Below are positions 49,982-59,561 of a DNA stretch of 64,000 nt, piece after piece. The position numbers were made by a program, and so were the translations under genes. The DNA comes from Pseudoduganella plicata (GTDB taxonomy: Bacteria; Pseudomonadota; Gammaproteobacteria; Burkholderiales; Burkholderiaceae_D): the NCBI RefSeq assembly GCF_004421005.1, contig NZ_CP038026.1, positions 2,232,001 to 2,296,000 of the forward strand, in the 5' to 3' direction. Below the pieces are notes generated by a model. It saw nothing but the letters and a program-made list of their open reading frames with translations, did not search any database and had not been told where the DNA came from. Positions within the stretch are counted from its first letter, which is position 1. Every line of letters begins with the position of its first letter.

Positions 49982-52900
49982 ATGAAACGCATGTTGTTCA
50001 ACGCCACGCAGCAGGAAGAGCTGCGCGTGGCAATTGTCGACGGTCAGAAACTGATCGACATCGACATCGAAACCGCCGGACGCGAACAGCGCAAGTCCAA
50101 TATCTACAAAGGCGTCATCACCCGCATCGAACCGTCGCTGGAAGCGTGCTTCGTCAGCTACGGCGAAGATCGGCACGGTTTCCTCCCATTCAAAGAAGTT
50201 GCCCGCACGTATTTCCGTGAAGGCGTCGACGTACGCAATGCCACCATCAAGGAAGCATTGCGCGAAGGCCAGGAAATCATGGTCCAGGTCGAAAAGGAAG
50301 AGCGCGGCAACAAGGGCGCGGCCCTGACCTCGTTCATTTCGCTGGCCGGCCGTTATCTCGTGCTGATGCCGAACAACCCGCGCGGCGGCGGCGTGTCGCG
50401 CCGTGTCGAAGGCGAAGAGCGCCAGGAACTGCGCGAGACGATGGACAAGCTGGACCTGCCGCAGGGCATGTCCGTGATCGCCCGCACCGCCGGCATCGGC
50501 CGCAACGTCGACGAGCTGCAGTGGGACCTGAACTACCTGATGCAACTGTGGCGCGCGATCGAAGGCGCGTCGAAGTCGGCCTCCGGCGCCTTCCTGATCT
50601 ACCAGGAAAGCTCGCTCGTCATTCGCGCCATCCGCGACTATTACCAGCCCGACATCGGCGAGATCCTGATCGACACCGACGAGATCTACGAGCAGGCGCA
50701 CCAGTTCATGAGCCACGTGATGCCCGACATGGTGCACCGCGTGAAACGCTACAGCGACGACGTGCCGCTGTTCTCGCGCTTCCAGATCGAACACCAGATC
50801 GAAACGGCGTATTCCCGCACCGTGCCGCTGCCATCGGGCGGCGCCATCGTGATCGACCACACGGAAGCGCTGGTGTCCGTGGACGTCAACTCGGCGCGGG
50901 CAACGCGCGGTTCCGACATTGAAACGACGGCCTTCAACACCAACTGCGAAGCGGCCGAGGAAGTGGCCCGCCAGTTGCGCCTGCGCGACCTGGGCGGCCT
51001 GATCGTCATCGACTTCATCGACATGGAAGTGGCGAAGAACCAGCGCGAAGTGGAACAGCGCCTGAAGGACGCGCTGCACCATGACCGTGCCCGCGTTCAG
51101 ATGGGCAAGATTTCCCGCTTCGGCCTGATGGAACTGTCGCGCCAGCGCCTGCGCCCTTCGCTGTCCGAAGGTTCGCACGTGACGTGCCCGCGCTGCTCCG
51201 GCACCGGCCACATCCGCGATACCGAATCGTCCGCCCTGCAGGTGCTGCGCATCATCCAGGAAGAGGCGATGAAGGAAAACAGCGCCGCCATCCACGTGCA
51301 GGTGCCGGTCGACGTGGCCGCCTTCCTGCTCAACGAGAAGCGTGGCGAAGTGCTCAAGATCGAGAACCGCCACCGCATCACCGTGATCCTGGTGCCGAAC
51401 AAGCACCTGGACACGCCGCACTACAAGCTCGAACGCATCAAGCATGACGATCCGCGCCTGGAAGAAACGGCCGCCAGCTACACAATGGCGGAACAGGCCG
51501 ATACCGACATGGCCTTTGCCAAGCGCCAGAAGGAAGACGCCAAGCCGCGCCAGGAAGCCGTCGTCAAGACGATCACGCCAAGCCAGCCGGCCCCGATGGT
51601 CGACCGCACGCCGGCCGAGCCCGTGGCGCCGGTCGCGCCGCCTGTGCCGGTGGCAGCTGCACCGGCCGAAAAAGGCTTCTTCGGCAAGCTGATGTCATTC
51701 TTCACGGGCAAGCAGCCGGAACCGGCTGCACCGCCAGCCCCGGCCATCGTGACGAAACCGGTCGCGCCAGCCGAGCGCGGCGACAAGAACGCCCGCGCTC
51801 CGCGTGGCCGTGGCCGTAACGGCAAGGGCGGACGCGAGGAACGCGAACCGGGCAGCCGCGAGGAAGCCGGCAAACCCGCCGTCGCCGCCGAGGGCCGTCC
51901 GCCGCGTGCACCACGTCCGCCCCGGGAACCACGCGAGCCGCGTGAAAACCGCGAGCCGCGCGAAGTCGTCGAAGGCCAGGCAGTGCCTGCGCCACGCGGC
52001 GAACGCGCCGAGCGTCCGGAGCGCGCGGAACGACCTGAGCGCGCCGAACGTGCCGAACGTGGCGAGCGTCCTGAACGCGCACCGCGTCCACCGCGCGAGC
52101 CGCGTGAGCCGCGCGAAGCGAAAGTCCAGCCGGCCGAAGCGAAAGCCGAGGAACTGGCGCTGGCAGCCGCCGGCGTCGGTCCGGTCGGTACCGGCAGCGG
52201 TCCCGTTGTCGACACGACTGATCTGCTGAAACCGGCCGTCGCCAGCCAGGGACCGGAAGGTGAAGAGTTCGAGGGTGGCGAAGGTGGCGACGAGCCGCGC
52301 CGTCGCCGTCGTCGCGGCGGCCGCAACCGCAATCGCCGCGAGCGCGAAGGCGCCGAGGGGATCGAGGGTGCGGAAGGCGAAACGTCGTTTGAAACGACGA
52401 CCGTTGCCAGCGTCGTCGTGTCCGAGGCTGTCACCGTAACGACTACGACGATGGCCCAGTCCGACGACGTTGCCGAAGGACGTGCGCCGGCTGCTGTCGA
52501 GCCGGCTGCTGTCGAGCGTGACGCTGCCGAACCTGTTGCTGCCGAACCTGTTGCTGCCGAACCTGCTGCTGCCGAGCCTGCTGCTGTCGAGCAAGTCGCT
52601 GCGGCCCAGGAAGCCGTACCAGCCGTTGCCGAGCCGGTGCAGAAGGCTGCCGAAGCCGAGCCTGTCGCTGCACAGCCCGCAGCACCAGTTGCCACGGCGC
52701 CTTTCGCCGAGGAAACCGCGCCCGTGGTCCCTGCCCCGGTCGTGGCGCAAGCTGCGGTCGAGCCGGCACCTGCCGTCGAGCCTGCTGAAGCGGAAATCGT
52801 CGATGCACCGGCCGCCGAGCCACTGCCGCCAGTGTCCGCACCTGCGCCGGCGCCCGTCGAGCAGGCCCCGGCCGTGACGCCGGCTCCCGCTGTCGAGGAA

Positions 52901-53215
52901 GCACACCCTGTCGCGCAGGCTCCGGTTGTGGCGGAAGAAGCTGCACAGGTGCCGGCCCAGGCGCTGGCCGAACCGGGTGCGGAAACGCCGACGCCAGCAC
53001 AGGCGACGGCACCTGCACCAGCGGCCAAGCCGGCCGACCTGGATGCGCTGCTGGCGTCCGCCGGCCTGACGATGGCGGCAACCGACCCGGCCAAGCTGCG
53101 CGCCGCGCAGGAAGCGGCTGCCCAGGAAGCGCCGCCACCGCCGGTACGCCGCCAGCGCAAGCCGGCACCCGTGGTGGTCGATGAGCCGCTGGTGCAAGTG
53201 AACACCCGCAACTGA
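49982..53215 (+). CDS. rne: ribonuclease E
   Basis: RNase E starts most mRNA decay and processes rRNA. ATG at 49982 gives 1077 residues. The catalytic half has an S1 domain (about 38-120), the magnesium-binding Asp301 (V-S-V-D-V-N-S) and Asp344 (V-I-D-F-I-D-M), and the Zn-link C-P-R-C at 402-405; these equal E. coli D303, D346 and C404/C407 shifted by two. The C-terminal half is disordered: a membrane-targeting-like F-F-G-K-L-M-S-F-F near 565, Arg/Glu/Pro-rich RNA-binding stretches (about 600-720), an R-R-R-R-R-R-G-G-R-N-R-N-R-R block near 780, and a long Ala/Pro/Glu repeat region. The terminator at 53233 follows. Confidence 0.98.
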   Translation: MKRMLFNATQQEELRVAIVDGQKLIDIDIETAGREQRKSNIYKGVITRIEPSLEACFVSYGEDRHGFLPFKEVARTYFREGVDVRNATIKEALREGQEIMVQVEKEERGNKGAALTSFISLAGRYLVLMPNNPRGGGVSRRVEGEERQELRETMDKLDLPQGMSVIARTAGIGRNVDELQWDLNYLMQLWRAIEGASKSASGAFLIYQESSLVIRAIRDYYQPDIGEILIDTDEIYEQAHQFMSHVMPDMVHRVKRYSDDVPLFSRFQIEHQIETAYSRTVPLPSGGAIVIDHTEALVSVDVNSARATRGSDIETTAFNTNCEAAEEVARQLRLRDLGGLIVIDFIDMEVAKNQREVEQRLKDALHHDRARVQMGKISRFGLMELSRQRLRPSLSEGSHVTCPRCSGTGHIRDTESSALQVLRIIQEEAMKENSAAIHVQVPVDVAAFLLNEKRGEVLKIENRHRITVILVPNKHLDTPHYKLERIKHDDPRLEETAASYTMAEQADTDMAFAKRQKEDAKPRQEAVVKTITPSQPAPMVDRTPAEPVAPVAPPVPVAAAPAEKGFFGKLMSFFTGKQPEPAAPPAPAIVTKPVAPAERGDKNARAPRGRGRNGKGGREEREPGSREEAGKPAVAAEGRPPRAPRPPREPREPRENREPREVVEGQAVPAPRGERAERPERAERPERAERAERGERPERAPRPPREPREPREAKVQPAEAKAEELALAAAGVGPVGTGSGPVVDTTDLLKPAVASQGPEGEEFEGGEGGDEPRRRRRRGGRNRNRREREGAEGIEGAEGETSFETTTVASVVVSEAVTVTTTTMAQSDDVAEGRAPAAVEPAAVERDAAEPVAAEPVAAEPAAAEPAAVEQVAAAQEAVPAVAEPVQKAAEAEPVAAQPAAPVATAPFAEETAPVVPAPVVAQAAVEPAPAVEPAEAEIVDAPAAEPLPPVSAPAPAPVEQAPAVTPAPAVEEAHPVAQAPVVAEEAAQVPAQALAEPGAETPTPAQATAPAPAAKPADLDALLASAGLTMAATDPAKLRAAQEAAAQEAPPPPVRRQRKPAPVVVDEPLVQVNTRN
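52523..52597 (+). repeat. 15-bp tandem repeat within rne
   Basis: Five successive 15-base units of the type GCTGCCGAACCTGTT, diverging toward the end, encode A-A-E-P-V pentapeptides in the disordered tail of RNase E. Copy number is likely to vary between strains without changing the frame. Confidence 0.85.
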
Positions 53216-53232
53216 TCGGCCACGCGCCACCG

Positions 53233-53264
53233 AAAAGGGAAGCCTCGTGCTTCCCTTTTTTTAT
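53233..53264 (+). terminator. intrinsic terminator after rne
   Basis: Arms AAAAGGGAAGC (53233-53243) and GCTTCCCTTTT (53249-53259) around CTCGT, followed by more T, form a strong terminator 18 bp after the rne stop. Confidence 0.92.
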
Positions 53265-53276
53265 CCATCGACCGCC

Positions 53277-54605
53277 ATGCATCCAGACCTTCCTGCTCCC
53301 GTCAGCCTTGCCACGGCGGCGCGCTACTGGCTCAAGCTGGGCTTCATCAGCTTTGGCGGCCCCGCCGGCCAGATTGCGATGATGCATGCCGAACTCGTCG
53401 AGCGACGCCGCTGGATTTCGGAGAACCGCTTCCTGCATGCACTCAACTACTGCATGCTGCTGCCGGGGCCGGAGGCGACGCAGCTGGCGATCTACATCGG
53501 CTGGCTGCTGCACCGCGTGCGCGGCGGCCTGGTCGCGGGTCTGCTGTTCCTGCTCCCTTCCCTGCTGCTGCTCATCGGGTTGGGCTGGGTGTACATGGCG
53601 TTCGGCAACGTGCCCGCCGTGGCCGCCGTGCTGTATGGCATTAAGCCAGCCGTCGTCGCCATCGTGCTGGCGGCCGCCTGGCGGATCGGCCGGCGCACCT
53701 TGCGCAACGGCCTGCTGGCGTCGATCGCCGCCGTGGCGTTCGGCGCGATCATGCTGGGCGTGCCGTTTCCGCTGATCGTACTTGGCGCTGCCGCCGCCGG
53801 CTGGCTCGGCGGCCGGCTGCGGCCGCAGGTATTCGCACTGGACAATGGCGCTGCGCACGCCGGCGCCGGCGCTCCGGCACTGATCGGCGACGATACGCCG
53901 ACGCCGGCGCATGCCCGCTTCGGCTGGCGCCACCTCATCCTCACGTCCGTCCTGGGTATCGGGTTGCTCGCCGCCAGCTGGAGCCTTCTTGCCGCCGCTA
54001 CGGGCGCAGACCAGCCGCTTGCGCAGATGGGCTGGTTCTTCACCAAGGCTGCAATGCTGACGTTTGGCGGCGCCTATGCGGTGCTGCCGTACGTCTACCA
54101 GGGCGGCGTCGACACCTATCACTGGCTCACGCCAACCCAGATGATCGACGGCCTGGCGCTGGGCGAAACGACGCCGGGGCCGTTGATCATGATCGTCGCG
54201 TTCATCGGCTTTGTCGGCGGCTGGACACACCACGTGCTGGGGGCGGCGCCATGGTCGGGCATTGCGGGCGCGCTGGTGGCGGCGTGGTTCACGTTCGTGC
54301 CATCATTCGTGTTCATCCTGGCGGGCGGGCCGCTGGTCGAGGCAACGCGCGGCAATATCCGCATGACGGCGCCGCTGACGGCCATCTCCGCGGCGGTCGT
54401 CGGCGTCATCGCCAGCCTGGCCGTGTTCTTCGGCAGGCATGTATTTCTGGCAAGTGGCGAGGCCGACTGGGCAGCTGCGGCAATTGCCACCATGGCGGCA
54501 ATCGCACTGCTGCGTTACCAGATGGGAACAGTCAAGGTGCTGTTGGCCTGTGCAATCTGCGGCCTCGTGCTATCTTATCCGGGTGGAACCACCCAACTAA
54601 TGTAG
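53277..54605 (+). CDS. chrA: chromate transporter ChrA, two-domain form
   Basis: ChrA exports chromate. ATG at 53277 ([18 protein letters not shown]) gives 442 residues; the longer reading overlaps the rne terminator. Both CHR domains are present: the first with [17 protein letters not shown] (about 20-36) and [10 protein letters not shown], the second with [18 protein letters not shown] (about 255-272) and [11 protein letters not shown]. Ten or more membrane segments are expected. No chrB regulator is adjacent. moaA begins 8 bp later, so the two may be co-transcribed. Confidence 0.95.
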   Translation: MHPDLPAPVSLATAARYWLKLGFISFGGPAGQIAMMHAELVERRRWISENRFLHALNYCMLLPGPEATQLAIYIGWLLHRVRGGLVAGLLFLLPSLLLLIGLGWVYMAFGNVPAVAAVLYGIKPAVVAIVLAAAWRIGRRTLRNGLLASIAAVAFGAIMLGVPFPLIVLGAAAAGWLGGRLRPQVFALDNGAAHAGAGAPALIGDDTPTPAHARFGWRHLILTSVLGIGLLAASWSLLAAATGADQPLAQMGWFFTKAAMLTFGGAYAVLPYVYQGGVDTYHWLTPTQMIDGLALGETTPGPLIMIVAFIGFVGGWTHHVLGAAPWSGIAGALVAAWFTFVPSFVFILAGGPLVEATRGNIRMTAPLTAISAAVVGVIASLAVFFGRHVFLASGEADWAAAAIATMAAIALLRYQMGTVKVLLACAICGLVLSYPGGTTQLM

Positions 54606-54613
54606 TAAAAGTA

Positions 54614-55726
54614 ATGACTGAGAAGATTATCATGCTGTCGGATGAGCGCGCGCGCGCGCCCGCCATCCCTGCCGCGCTCGAACCGGCCACGGGAGACCTG
54701 CGCGACGCCCTGGCTCGCCCCCTGCACGACCTGCGCATCTCCATCACCGACCGCTGCAACTTCCGCTGCGTGTATTGCATGCCGAAGGAAGTATTCGACA
54801 AGGATTACCAGTACCTGCCGCACTCGTCGCTGCTGACGTTCGAGGAAATCACCCGCCTGGCGCGCGAATTCGTCGCGCACGGCGTGGAGAAAATCCGCCT
54901 GACGGGCGGCGAGCCGCTGCTGCGCAAGAACATCGAAAAGCTGATCGGCATGCTGGCCGAACTGCGCACCGTGCACGGCAAGCCGCTCGACCTGACGTTG
55001 ACGACGAATGGCTCGCTGCTGGCACGCAAGGCGCAGTCGCTCAAGGATGCCGGCCTGAACCGCGTGACCGTGTCGCTGGACGCGATGGACGATGCCGTCT
55101 TCCGCGCCATGAACGACGTCGATTTCGCCGTGGCGGACGTGCTGCACGGCATCGACACGGCGCATGCCGCCGGCCTGGGCCCCATCAAGGTCAACATGGT
55201 CGTCAAGGCTGGCAGCAACGAGCAGGAAATCCTGCCGATGGCCCGGTATTTCCGGGGCACCCCGCACATCCTGCGCTTCATCGAATACATGGACGTGGGC
55301 GCATCCAATGGCTGGAACATGCAGGACGTGATTCCCTCCGCCGAGATCGTGCGCCGCATCGGCGCCGAGATGCCGCTGGCGCCGGTGGACCCGAACTACA
55401 CGGGCGAGACGGCGGCGCGCTGGCGCTATGCGGACGGCCGGGGTGAAATCGGCGTCATTTCGAGCGTCACGCAGGCGTTCTGCAAGGACTGCACGCGCGC
55501 CCGGCTGTCCACCGAAGGCAAGCTGTACACGTGCCTGTTCGCCACCCGCGGCCACGACCTGCGCGCACTGCTGCGCTCGGGCCGCACCGATGCCGAGCTG
55601 TCCGCCGCCATCGGCGCCGTCTGGCGCGTGCGCGGCGACCGCTATTCCGAACTGCGCACGGTCAATACGGACGGCCTGGTCCGCTCCGGCGAGCGCAAGG
55701 TCGAAATGTCTTATATTGGGGGATGA
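54614..55726 (+). CDS. moaA: GTP 3',8-cyclase MoaA (radical SAM)
   Basis: MoaA carries out the first step of molybdenum cofactor synthesis. ATG at 54614 ([16 protein letters not shown]) gives 370 residues; ATG at 54632 has a slightly better ribosome site and is an alternative. The radical-SAM motif C-N-F-R-C-V-Y-C (C-x3-C-x2-C) lies near 49-56 and the C-terminal cluster motif C-K-D-C-T-R-A-R-L with a later C near 290-310. The G-G-E-P-L-L-R-K segment near 96 is also typical. It follows chrA by 8 bp and precedes the mobA-moeA frame by 1 bp. Confidence 0.97.
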   Translation: MTEKIIMLSDERARAPAIPAALEPATGDLRDALARPLHDLRISITDRCNFRCVYCMPKEVFDKDYQYLPHSSLLTFEEITRLAREFVAHGVEKIRLTGGEPLLRKNIEKLIGMLAELRTVHGKPLDLTLTTNGSLLARKAQSLKDAGLNRVTVSLDAMDDAVFRAMNDVDFAVADVLHGIDTAHAAGLGPIKVNMVVKAGSNEQEILPMARYFRGTPHILRFIEYMDVGASNGWNMQDVIPSAEIVRRIGAEMPLAPVDPNYTGETAARWRYADGRGEIGVISSVTQAFCKDCTRARLSTEGKLYTCLFATRGHDLRALLRSGRTDAELSAAIGAVWRVRGDRYSELRTVNTDGLVRSGERKVEMSYIGG

Positions 55727-55727
55727 T

Positions 55728-57635
55728 TTGACGAGCAGTACCACTTCTTACGACGACGTATCGGGCCTGATCCTGGCCGGCGGCCGCGGCACCCGCATGG
55801 GCCGCGTCGACAAGGGCCTGCAGCCATTCCGCGGCGCCACGATGGCCGCTCACGTCCTGCGCCGACTGGCGCCACAGGTGCGCTCGGTGACGATCAATGC
55901 CAACCGCAACGAGGAAAGCTACGCGGCACTGGGCGTTGCCGTCCGGGCGGACGAGCTGACGGGCTTCGAGGGTCCGCTGGCCGGCCTGCAGACGGGCCTG
56001 CGCCACTGCGACACGGACCTGCTCGTCACGGCACCCTGCGACTCGCCATTCCTGCCGCAGGACCTGGTGCAGCGCCTGCGCGAAGCGCTGGTGACGCAGG
56101 AAGCGGACCTGGCCCTTGCCGTGACGATGGAAGCGGACGAAACGGGCGCCGCCCACAAGCAGCCCCATCCGGTGTTCAGCCTGATCCGCAAGAGCGCTCT
56201 GCCCCACCTGGACGCCTACCTGGCCGAAGGCGGCCGGCGCATGGACGGCTGGCACAAGTCGATCAAGGTGGCCGAGGTGCTGTTCAACGATGCCGCGGCG
56301 TTCCGCAACATCAATACGCTGGCAGAACTGCAGCACGAGGAACAGGCGAACGGCGCACCGACGTTGCAGGACGTCGTGAGCTGCCTGTCCGGCTACGATC
56401 CCCATGCGGTACCCGTGCGCCAGGCGCAGCACATCATTCGCGAATTCATCCAGCCCGTGCGCGCCGTCGAGAAGGTGGCGCTGCGCGCCGCATTGGGCCG
56501 CGTGCTGGCGGCCGATATCGTCTCGCCGATCAGCGTTCCGGCGCACGACAATTCGGCAATGGACGGCTTCGCGTTTGCCGGCGACCAGCTCGATACCGAA
56601 CATCCGACCACGCTGCAGGCGATCGGCGCCGTCTATGCCGGCCGCCCTTCCGACCTGCGGCCCGAGCGGGGCCAGTGCGTGCGCATCATGACGGGCGGCG
56701 TCATGCCGCCCGGCTGCGACACCGTGCTGCCGCAGGAACTGGCCGCCGGCATCACCGAGGACAGCGTGACGATCGCGCCGCGCACGATCAAGACCGGCGA
56801 CAACCGCCGCTTCAGGGGCGAGGACCTGATGGAAGGCAGCCCGGCGCTGAAGGCGGGCAGGATCGTCCGGCCCGCCGATCTCGGCCTGATCGCGTCGCTT
56901 GGCATTGCCGAGGTGGCCGTGCGGCGCCGGCTGCGCGTGGCGTTCTTCTCCACCGGCGACGAACTGCGCTCGATCGGCGAGCCGCTTGCCGCCGGCTGCG
57001 TCTACGACAGCAACCGCTACACCCTGCACGGCATGCTGACGCGCCTCGGTGTCGAGCTGGTCGACATGGGGATCGTGCCTGACGACCCGGCTGCGCTGGA
57101 AGCGGCGCTGCGCGATGCGTGCGAAAGCGCCGATGCCGTCATCACGTCCGGCGGCGTGTCGGTCGGCGCGGCCGACTATACCAAGCAGATCATGGCAACC
57201 CTGGGCGACGTGACGTTCTGGACGATCGGCATGCGTCCGGGCCGCCCGATGGCATTCGGCAAGATCCGCTCGAACGGCCACAGCGCTTTCCTGTTCGGCC
57301 TGCCCGGCAATCCTGTCGCCGTGATGGTGACGTTTTACTTTTTTGCCCGCCACGCGCTGCTGCGCATGATGGGCGCAAGCGCGGGCGACGACCTGCTGGT
57401 GCAGGCCCGCTCGTTCGGCCCCATCCGCAAGAAGCCGGGCCGCACGGAATACCAGCGCGGCATCCTCACCGTCAACGCGGACGGCGCGCGCGAAGTGCGC
57501 ATTACCGGCTCGCAGGGCTCCGGCATCCTGCGTTCGATGTCCGAAGCGAACTGCATGGTGGTGCTGCCGGATGAACAGGGCAATGTTGCCGCGGGGGACC
57601 TGGTCGACGTGCTGCTGTTCGAGGGGCTGGTATGA
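55728..57635 (+). CDS. MobA-MoeA fusion (molybdenum cofactor guanylyltransferase / molybdopterin molybdenumtransferase)
   Basis: One uninterrupted frame carries two normally separate enzymes. TTG at 55728, with GGGGG about five bases upstream, gives 635 residues. Residues about 12-210 are MobA: L-I-L-A-G-G-R-G-T-R-M-G-R-V-D-K-G (nucleotide-binding), P-C-D-S-P-F-L-P and N-I-N-T near the end. A linker of about ten residues (Q-H-E-E-Q-A-N-G-A) then leads to MoeA (about 220-635): V-S-C-L-S-G-Y-D-P, V-P-A-H-D-N-S-A-M-D-G-F-A, R-I-M-T-G-G-V-M-P, T-S-G-G-V-S-V-G and G-L-P-G-N-P-V-A. MoeA inserts Mo and MobA attaches GMP. A lost stop codon or indel between ancestral genes is an alternative explanation. 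Confidence 0.9.
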   Translation: MTSSTTSYDDVSGLILAGGRGTRMGRVDKGLQPFRGATMAAHVLRRLAPQVRSVTINANRNEESYAALGVAVRADELTGFEGPLAGLQTGLRHCDTDLLVTAPCDSPFLPQDLVQRLREALVTQEADLALAVTMEADETGAAHKQPHPVFSLIRKSALPHLDAYLAEGGRRMDGWHKSIKVAEVLFNDAAAFRNINTLAELQHEEQANGAPTLQDVVSCLSGYDPHAVPVRQAQHIIREFIQPVRAVEKVALRAALGRVLAADIVSPISVPAHDNSAMDGFAFAGDQLDTEHPTTLQAIGAVYAGRPSDLRPERGQCVRIMTGGVMPPGCDTVLPQELAAGITEDSVTIAPRTIKTGDNRRFRGEDLMEGSPALKAGRIVRPADLGLIASLGIAEVAVRRRLRVAFFSTGDELRSIGEPLAAGCVYDSNRYTLHGMLTRLGVELVDMGIVPDDPAALEAALRDACESADAVITSGGVSVGAADYTKQIMATLGDVTFWTIGMRPGRPMAFGKIRSNGHSAFLFGLPGNPVAVMVTFYFFARHALLRMMGASAGDDLLVQARSFGPIRKKPGRTEYQRGILTVNADGAREVRITGSQGSGILRSMSEANCMVVLPDEQGNVAAGDLVDVLLFEGLV

Positions 57636-57650
57636 CCAGCTGAAGCGGAC

Positions 57651-58895
57651 TCAGCTGTCGGCTTCCGGCAGCTCCACTTCCTTACCCAGCAGTAGTTGCG
57701 CCGCCTCGGCCGGCAGCGCCTCCACCGACTTCAGCTTGCGCGCCATCTGGCGGCTGCGCATTTCCGCCGTCTCGATATTTTTCGCGGCGCGCTCCAGCGT
57801 GGTTTTGGTGGCGGCCAGCACGTCGCCGAACTTGCCGAACTCCGTCTTGACGGCGCCCAGCACCTGCCATACCTCCGACGAGCGCTTTTCCAGCGCCAGG
57901 GTGCGGAAGCCCATCTGCAGGCTGTTCAGCAACGCCGTCAGCGTGGACGGGCCGGCGATGCTGACGCGGTTGACGCGCTGCAGCTCGTCCGCCAGGCCCG
58001 GGCGGCGCATCACTTCCGCGTACAGCCCTTCCGTGGGCAGGAACAGGATGGCGAAATCGGTCGTCTGCGGCGGGCAGACGTATTTCTCGGCGATGGTCTT
58101 CGCCTCGCCCCGCACGGCCCGCTCCAGCTCCTTGCCGGCTGTCGCGACACCTTCCGCGTCCGCCCGGTCGGCCGCTTCCAGCAGGCGCTCGTACTGCTCT
58201 TTCGGAAACTTCGCGTCGATCGGCATCCAGACGGGCGGGCCGCCATCCTTCATGCCGGGCAGCTTCAGCGCGAATTCCACGCGGGCATTGGTGCCCGCCA
58301 CCGTTTCGACGTTCTTTGCATACTGGTCAGGCGTCAGCACCTGCTCCAGCAGCATTTCCAGCTGCACCTCGCCCCAGGTGCCGCGCGTCTTGACGTTCGT
58401 CAGCACCCGCTTCAGGTCGCCAACGCCCAGCGCCAGCTGCTGCATTTCGCCCAGGCCCTGGTGCACGCGCTCGAGCCGGTCCGACACCTGCTTGAAGGAC
58501 TCCGTCAGGCGCGATTCCAGCGTCGCATGGAGCTTCTCGTCGACGGTCTGGCGCATCTCCTCCAGCCGGGCGCCGTTGTCGGTCTGCAGGTCGCGGATGC
58601 GCGTTTCGAGCGTCATCCGCACTTCCGCCATGCGCCGGGCGTTCGACTCCGTCAGCACTTCGATCTGGCGGCGCATGCCGTCCAGCTGCTGCACGGTGGC
58701 GGCGTGGCTTTGGCCCAGCGTATGGCTCATCTCCTGGCGCTGCGCCTGCGCCGTTGCCTGCAACTGCATGCGCACCTCGCGCTCGACGCGGTCCAGCCGC
58801 TCGGCAATATCGGCTCCGCCGCGCGGACGCAACAGCAGGGCCACCTGCAGCAGGAGAATCAGAAGGGCCAGGCCCAGCAGGATATACAGTTCCAT
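57651..58895 (-). CDS. rmuC: DNA recombination protein RmuC
   Basis: RmuC limits inverted-repeat rearrangement and is a predicted nuclease-like membrane-tethered protein. ATG at 58895 gives 414 residues: a membrane helix at 2-23 (L-Y-I-L-L-G-L-A-L-L-I-L-L-L-Q-V), a coiled coil (about 30-135) with heptads such as E-R-L-D-R-V-E-R-E-V, then the RmuC core (about 150-390) with T-R-G-T-W-G-E-V-Q-L-E and P-I-D-A-K-F-P-K-E-Q-Y-E-R and the F-L-P-T-E-G-L-Y-A-E segment. It is convergent with mobA-moeA, 15 bp apart. Confidence 0.95.
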   Translation of the reverse strand: MELYILLGLALLILLLQVALLLRPRGGADIAERLDRVEREVRMQLQATAQAQRQEMSHTLGQSHAATVQQLDGMRRQIEVLTESNARRMAEVRMTLETRIRDLQTDNGARLEEMRQTVDEKLHATLESRLTESFKQVSDRLERVHQGLGEMQQLALGVGDLKRVLTNVKTRGTWGEVQLEMLLEQVLTPDQYAKNVETVAGTNARVEFALKLPGMKDGGPPVWMPIDAKFPKEQYERLLEAADRADAEGVATAGKELERAVRGEAKTIAEKYVCPPQTTDFAILFLPTEGLYAEVMRRPGLADELQRVNRVSIAGPSTLTALLNSLQMGFRTLALEKRSSEVWQVLGAVKTEFGKFGDVLAATKTTLERAAKNIETAEMRSRQMARKLKSVEALPAEAAQLLLGKEVELPEADS

Positions 58896-58977
58896 CGTTC
58901 AGTCCACGGCTAAAAAACACTGTGCAAATATACAGCATCACAGCCATGGCGAACGGCAAACTGTTTCCCAAAAACGT

Positions 58978-59025
58978 GGACAGTCCCCGATTTCTGGAAA
59001 TATTTCCTCAAACAGGGGTTTGTCC
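58978..59025. repeat. interrupted inverted repeat between rmuC and the haemoglobin gene
   Basis: A symmetric structure: GGACA pairs with TGTCC, CCCC with GGGG, and a central GGAAATATTTCC palindrome, with equal seven-base gaps on both sides. It resembles the other GGGACAG-type intergenic repeats. It lies 83 bp before the rmuC start. Confidence 0.75.
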
Positions 59026-59039
59026 CGGGATTAGTTGCT

Positions 59040-59450
59040 TCAGTCGGGCTTGTTGCGCATCCAGTCGGCGGTCTGGTAGAACGACTGCATGAGGCGCAGG
59101 CGCAGGTCTTCCGGAATGCCGACGTCTTCCATGGCCCAGGCCATGGCGCGCAGCCATTGGTCGCGCTCGCCCGTACCGACGGCGAACGGCAGGTGCCGGG
59201 CGCGCAGGCGCGGGTGGCCGAACTGTTCCTGGTATAGGTCGGGCCCGCCCATCCAGCCCGTCAGGAACCAGAACAGCTTGTCGCGCGAGCCGTCCGTCGA
59301 AGGGGGATGCATGGCGCGGATGCCGGCGAATTCCGGCTCCAGTTCCATCAGGTCGTAAAAGCGGTCGACCATCTCGCGCAGCTTGGTTTCGCCACCGATA
59401 ACGTCGTACAGAGTGCGGTTTTGTTCAGGGTTTTGCGTCATGCCCGCCAT
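59040..59450 (-). CDS. group II truncated haemoglobin
   Basis: Truncated haemoglobins of group II bind O2 or NO and help against nitrosative stress. ATG at 59450 gives 136 residues; ATG at 59441 is the alternative start. Family features are L-Y-D-V-I-G-G-E near 14-21, the F-Y-D-L-M helix, L-F-W-F-L-T-G-W-M-G-G-P near 59-70 including the W-G/P loop, and the proximal-side H-P-R-L-R-A-R-H near 79-86. An FNR-type site lies 24 bp upstream, in the divergent gap shared with the sensor kinase gene. Confidence 0.92.
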   Translation of the reverse strand: MAGMTQNPEQNRTLYDVIGGETKLREMVDRFYDLMELEPEFAGIRAMHPPSTDGSRDKLFWFLTGWMGGPDLYQEQFGHPRLRARHLPFAVGTGERDQWLRAMAWAMEDVGIPEDLRLRLMQSFYQTADWMRNKPD

Positions 59451-59474
59451 GATAACTCAGCGCGCACAGCCTGA

Positions 59475-59488
59475 TTGATGTAGATCAA
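59475..59488. promoter_or_regulatory. FNR/CRP-type site between haemoglobin and kinase genes
   Basis: TTGATGTAGATCAA is a perfect TTGAT-N4-ATCAA. It is 24 bp upstream of the haemoglobin start and 73 bp upstream of the kinase start. The distance to the kinase start fits activation at that side, or repression of the haemoglobin gene. Confidence 0.65.
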
Positions 59489-59561
59489 GCGGATTTCCAA
59501 TACCCCTCAAGACCGACGAGTTTGGGGGGAAGATGGACACTTGTCAGGAGTTTCTACAGCC

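Noticed and set aside
52523..52597. Regular repeats that might suggest a CRISPR array
   Set aside because: The 15-bp units are contiguous, without spacers, and lie in frame inside rne.
51478..54233. Long minus-strand frames opposite the RNase E tail and chrA
   Set aside because: They are low-complexity readings of Pro/Ala/Glu and Arg repeats on the opposite strand.
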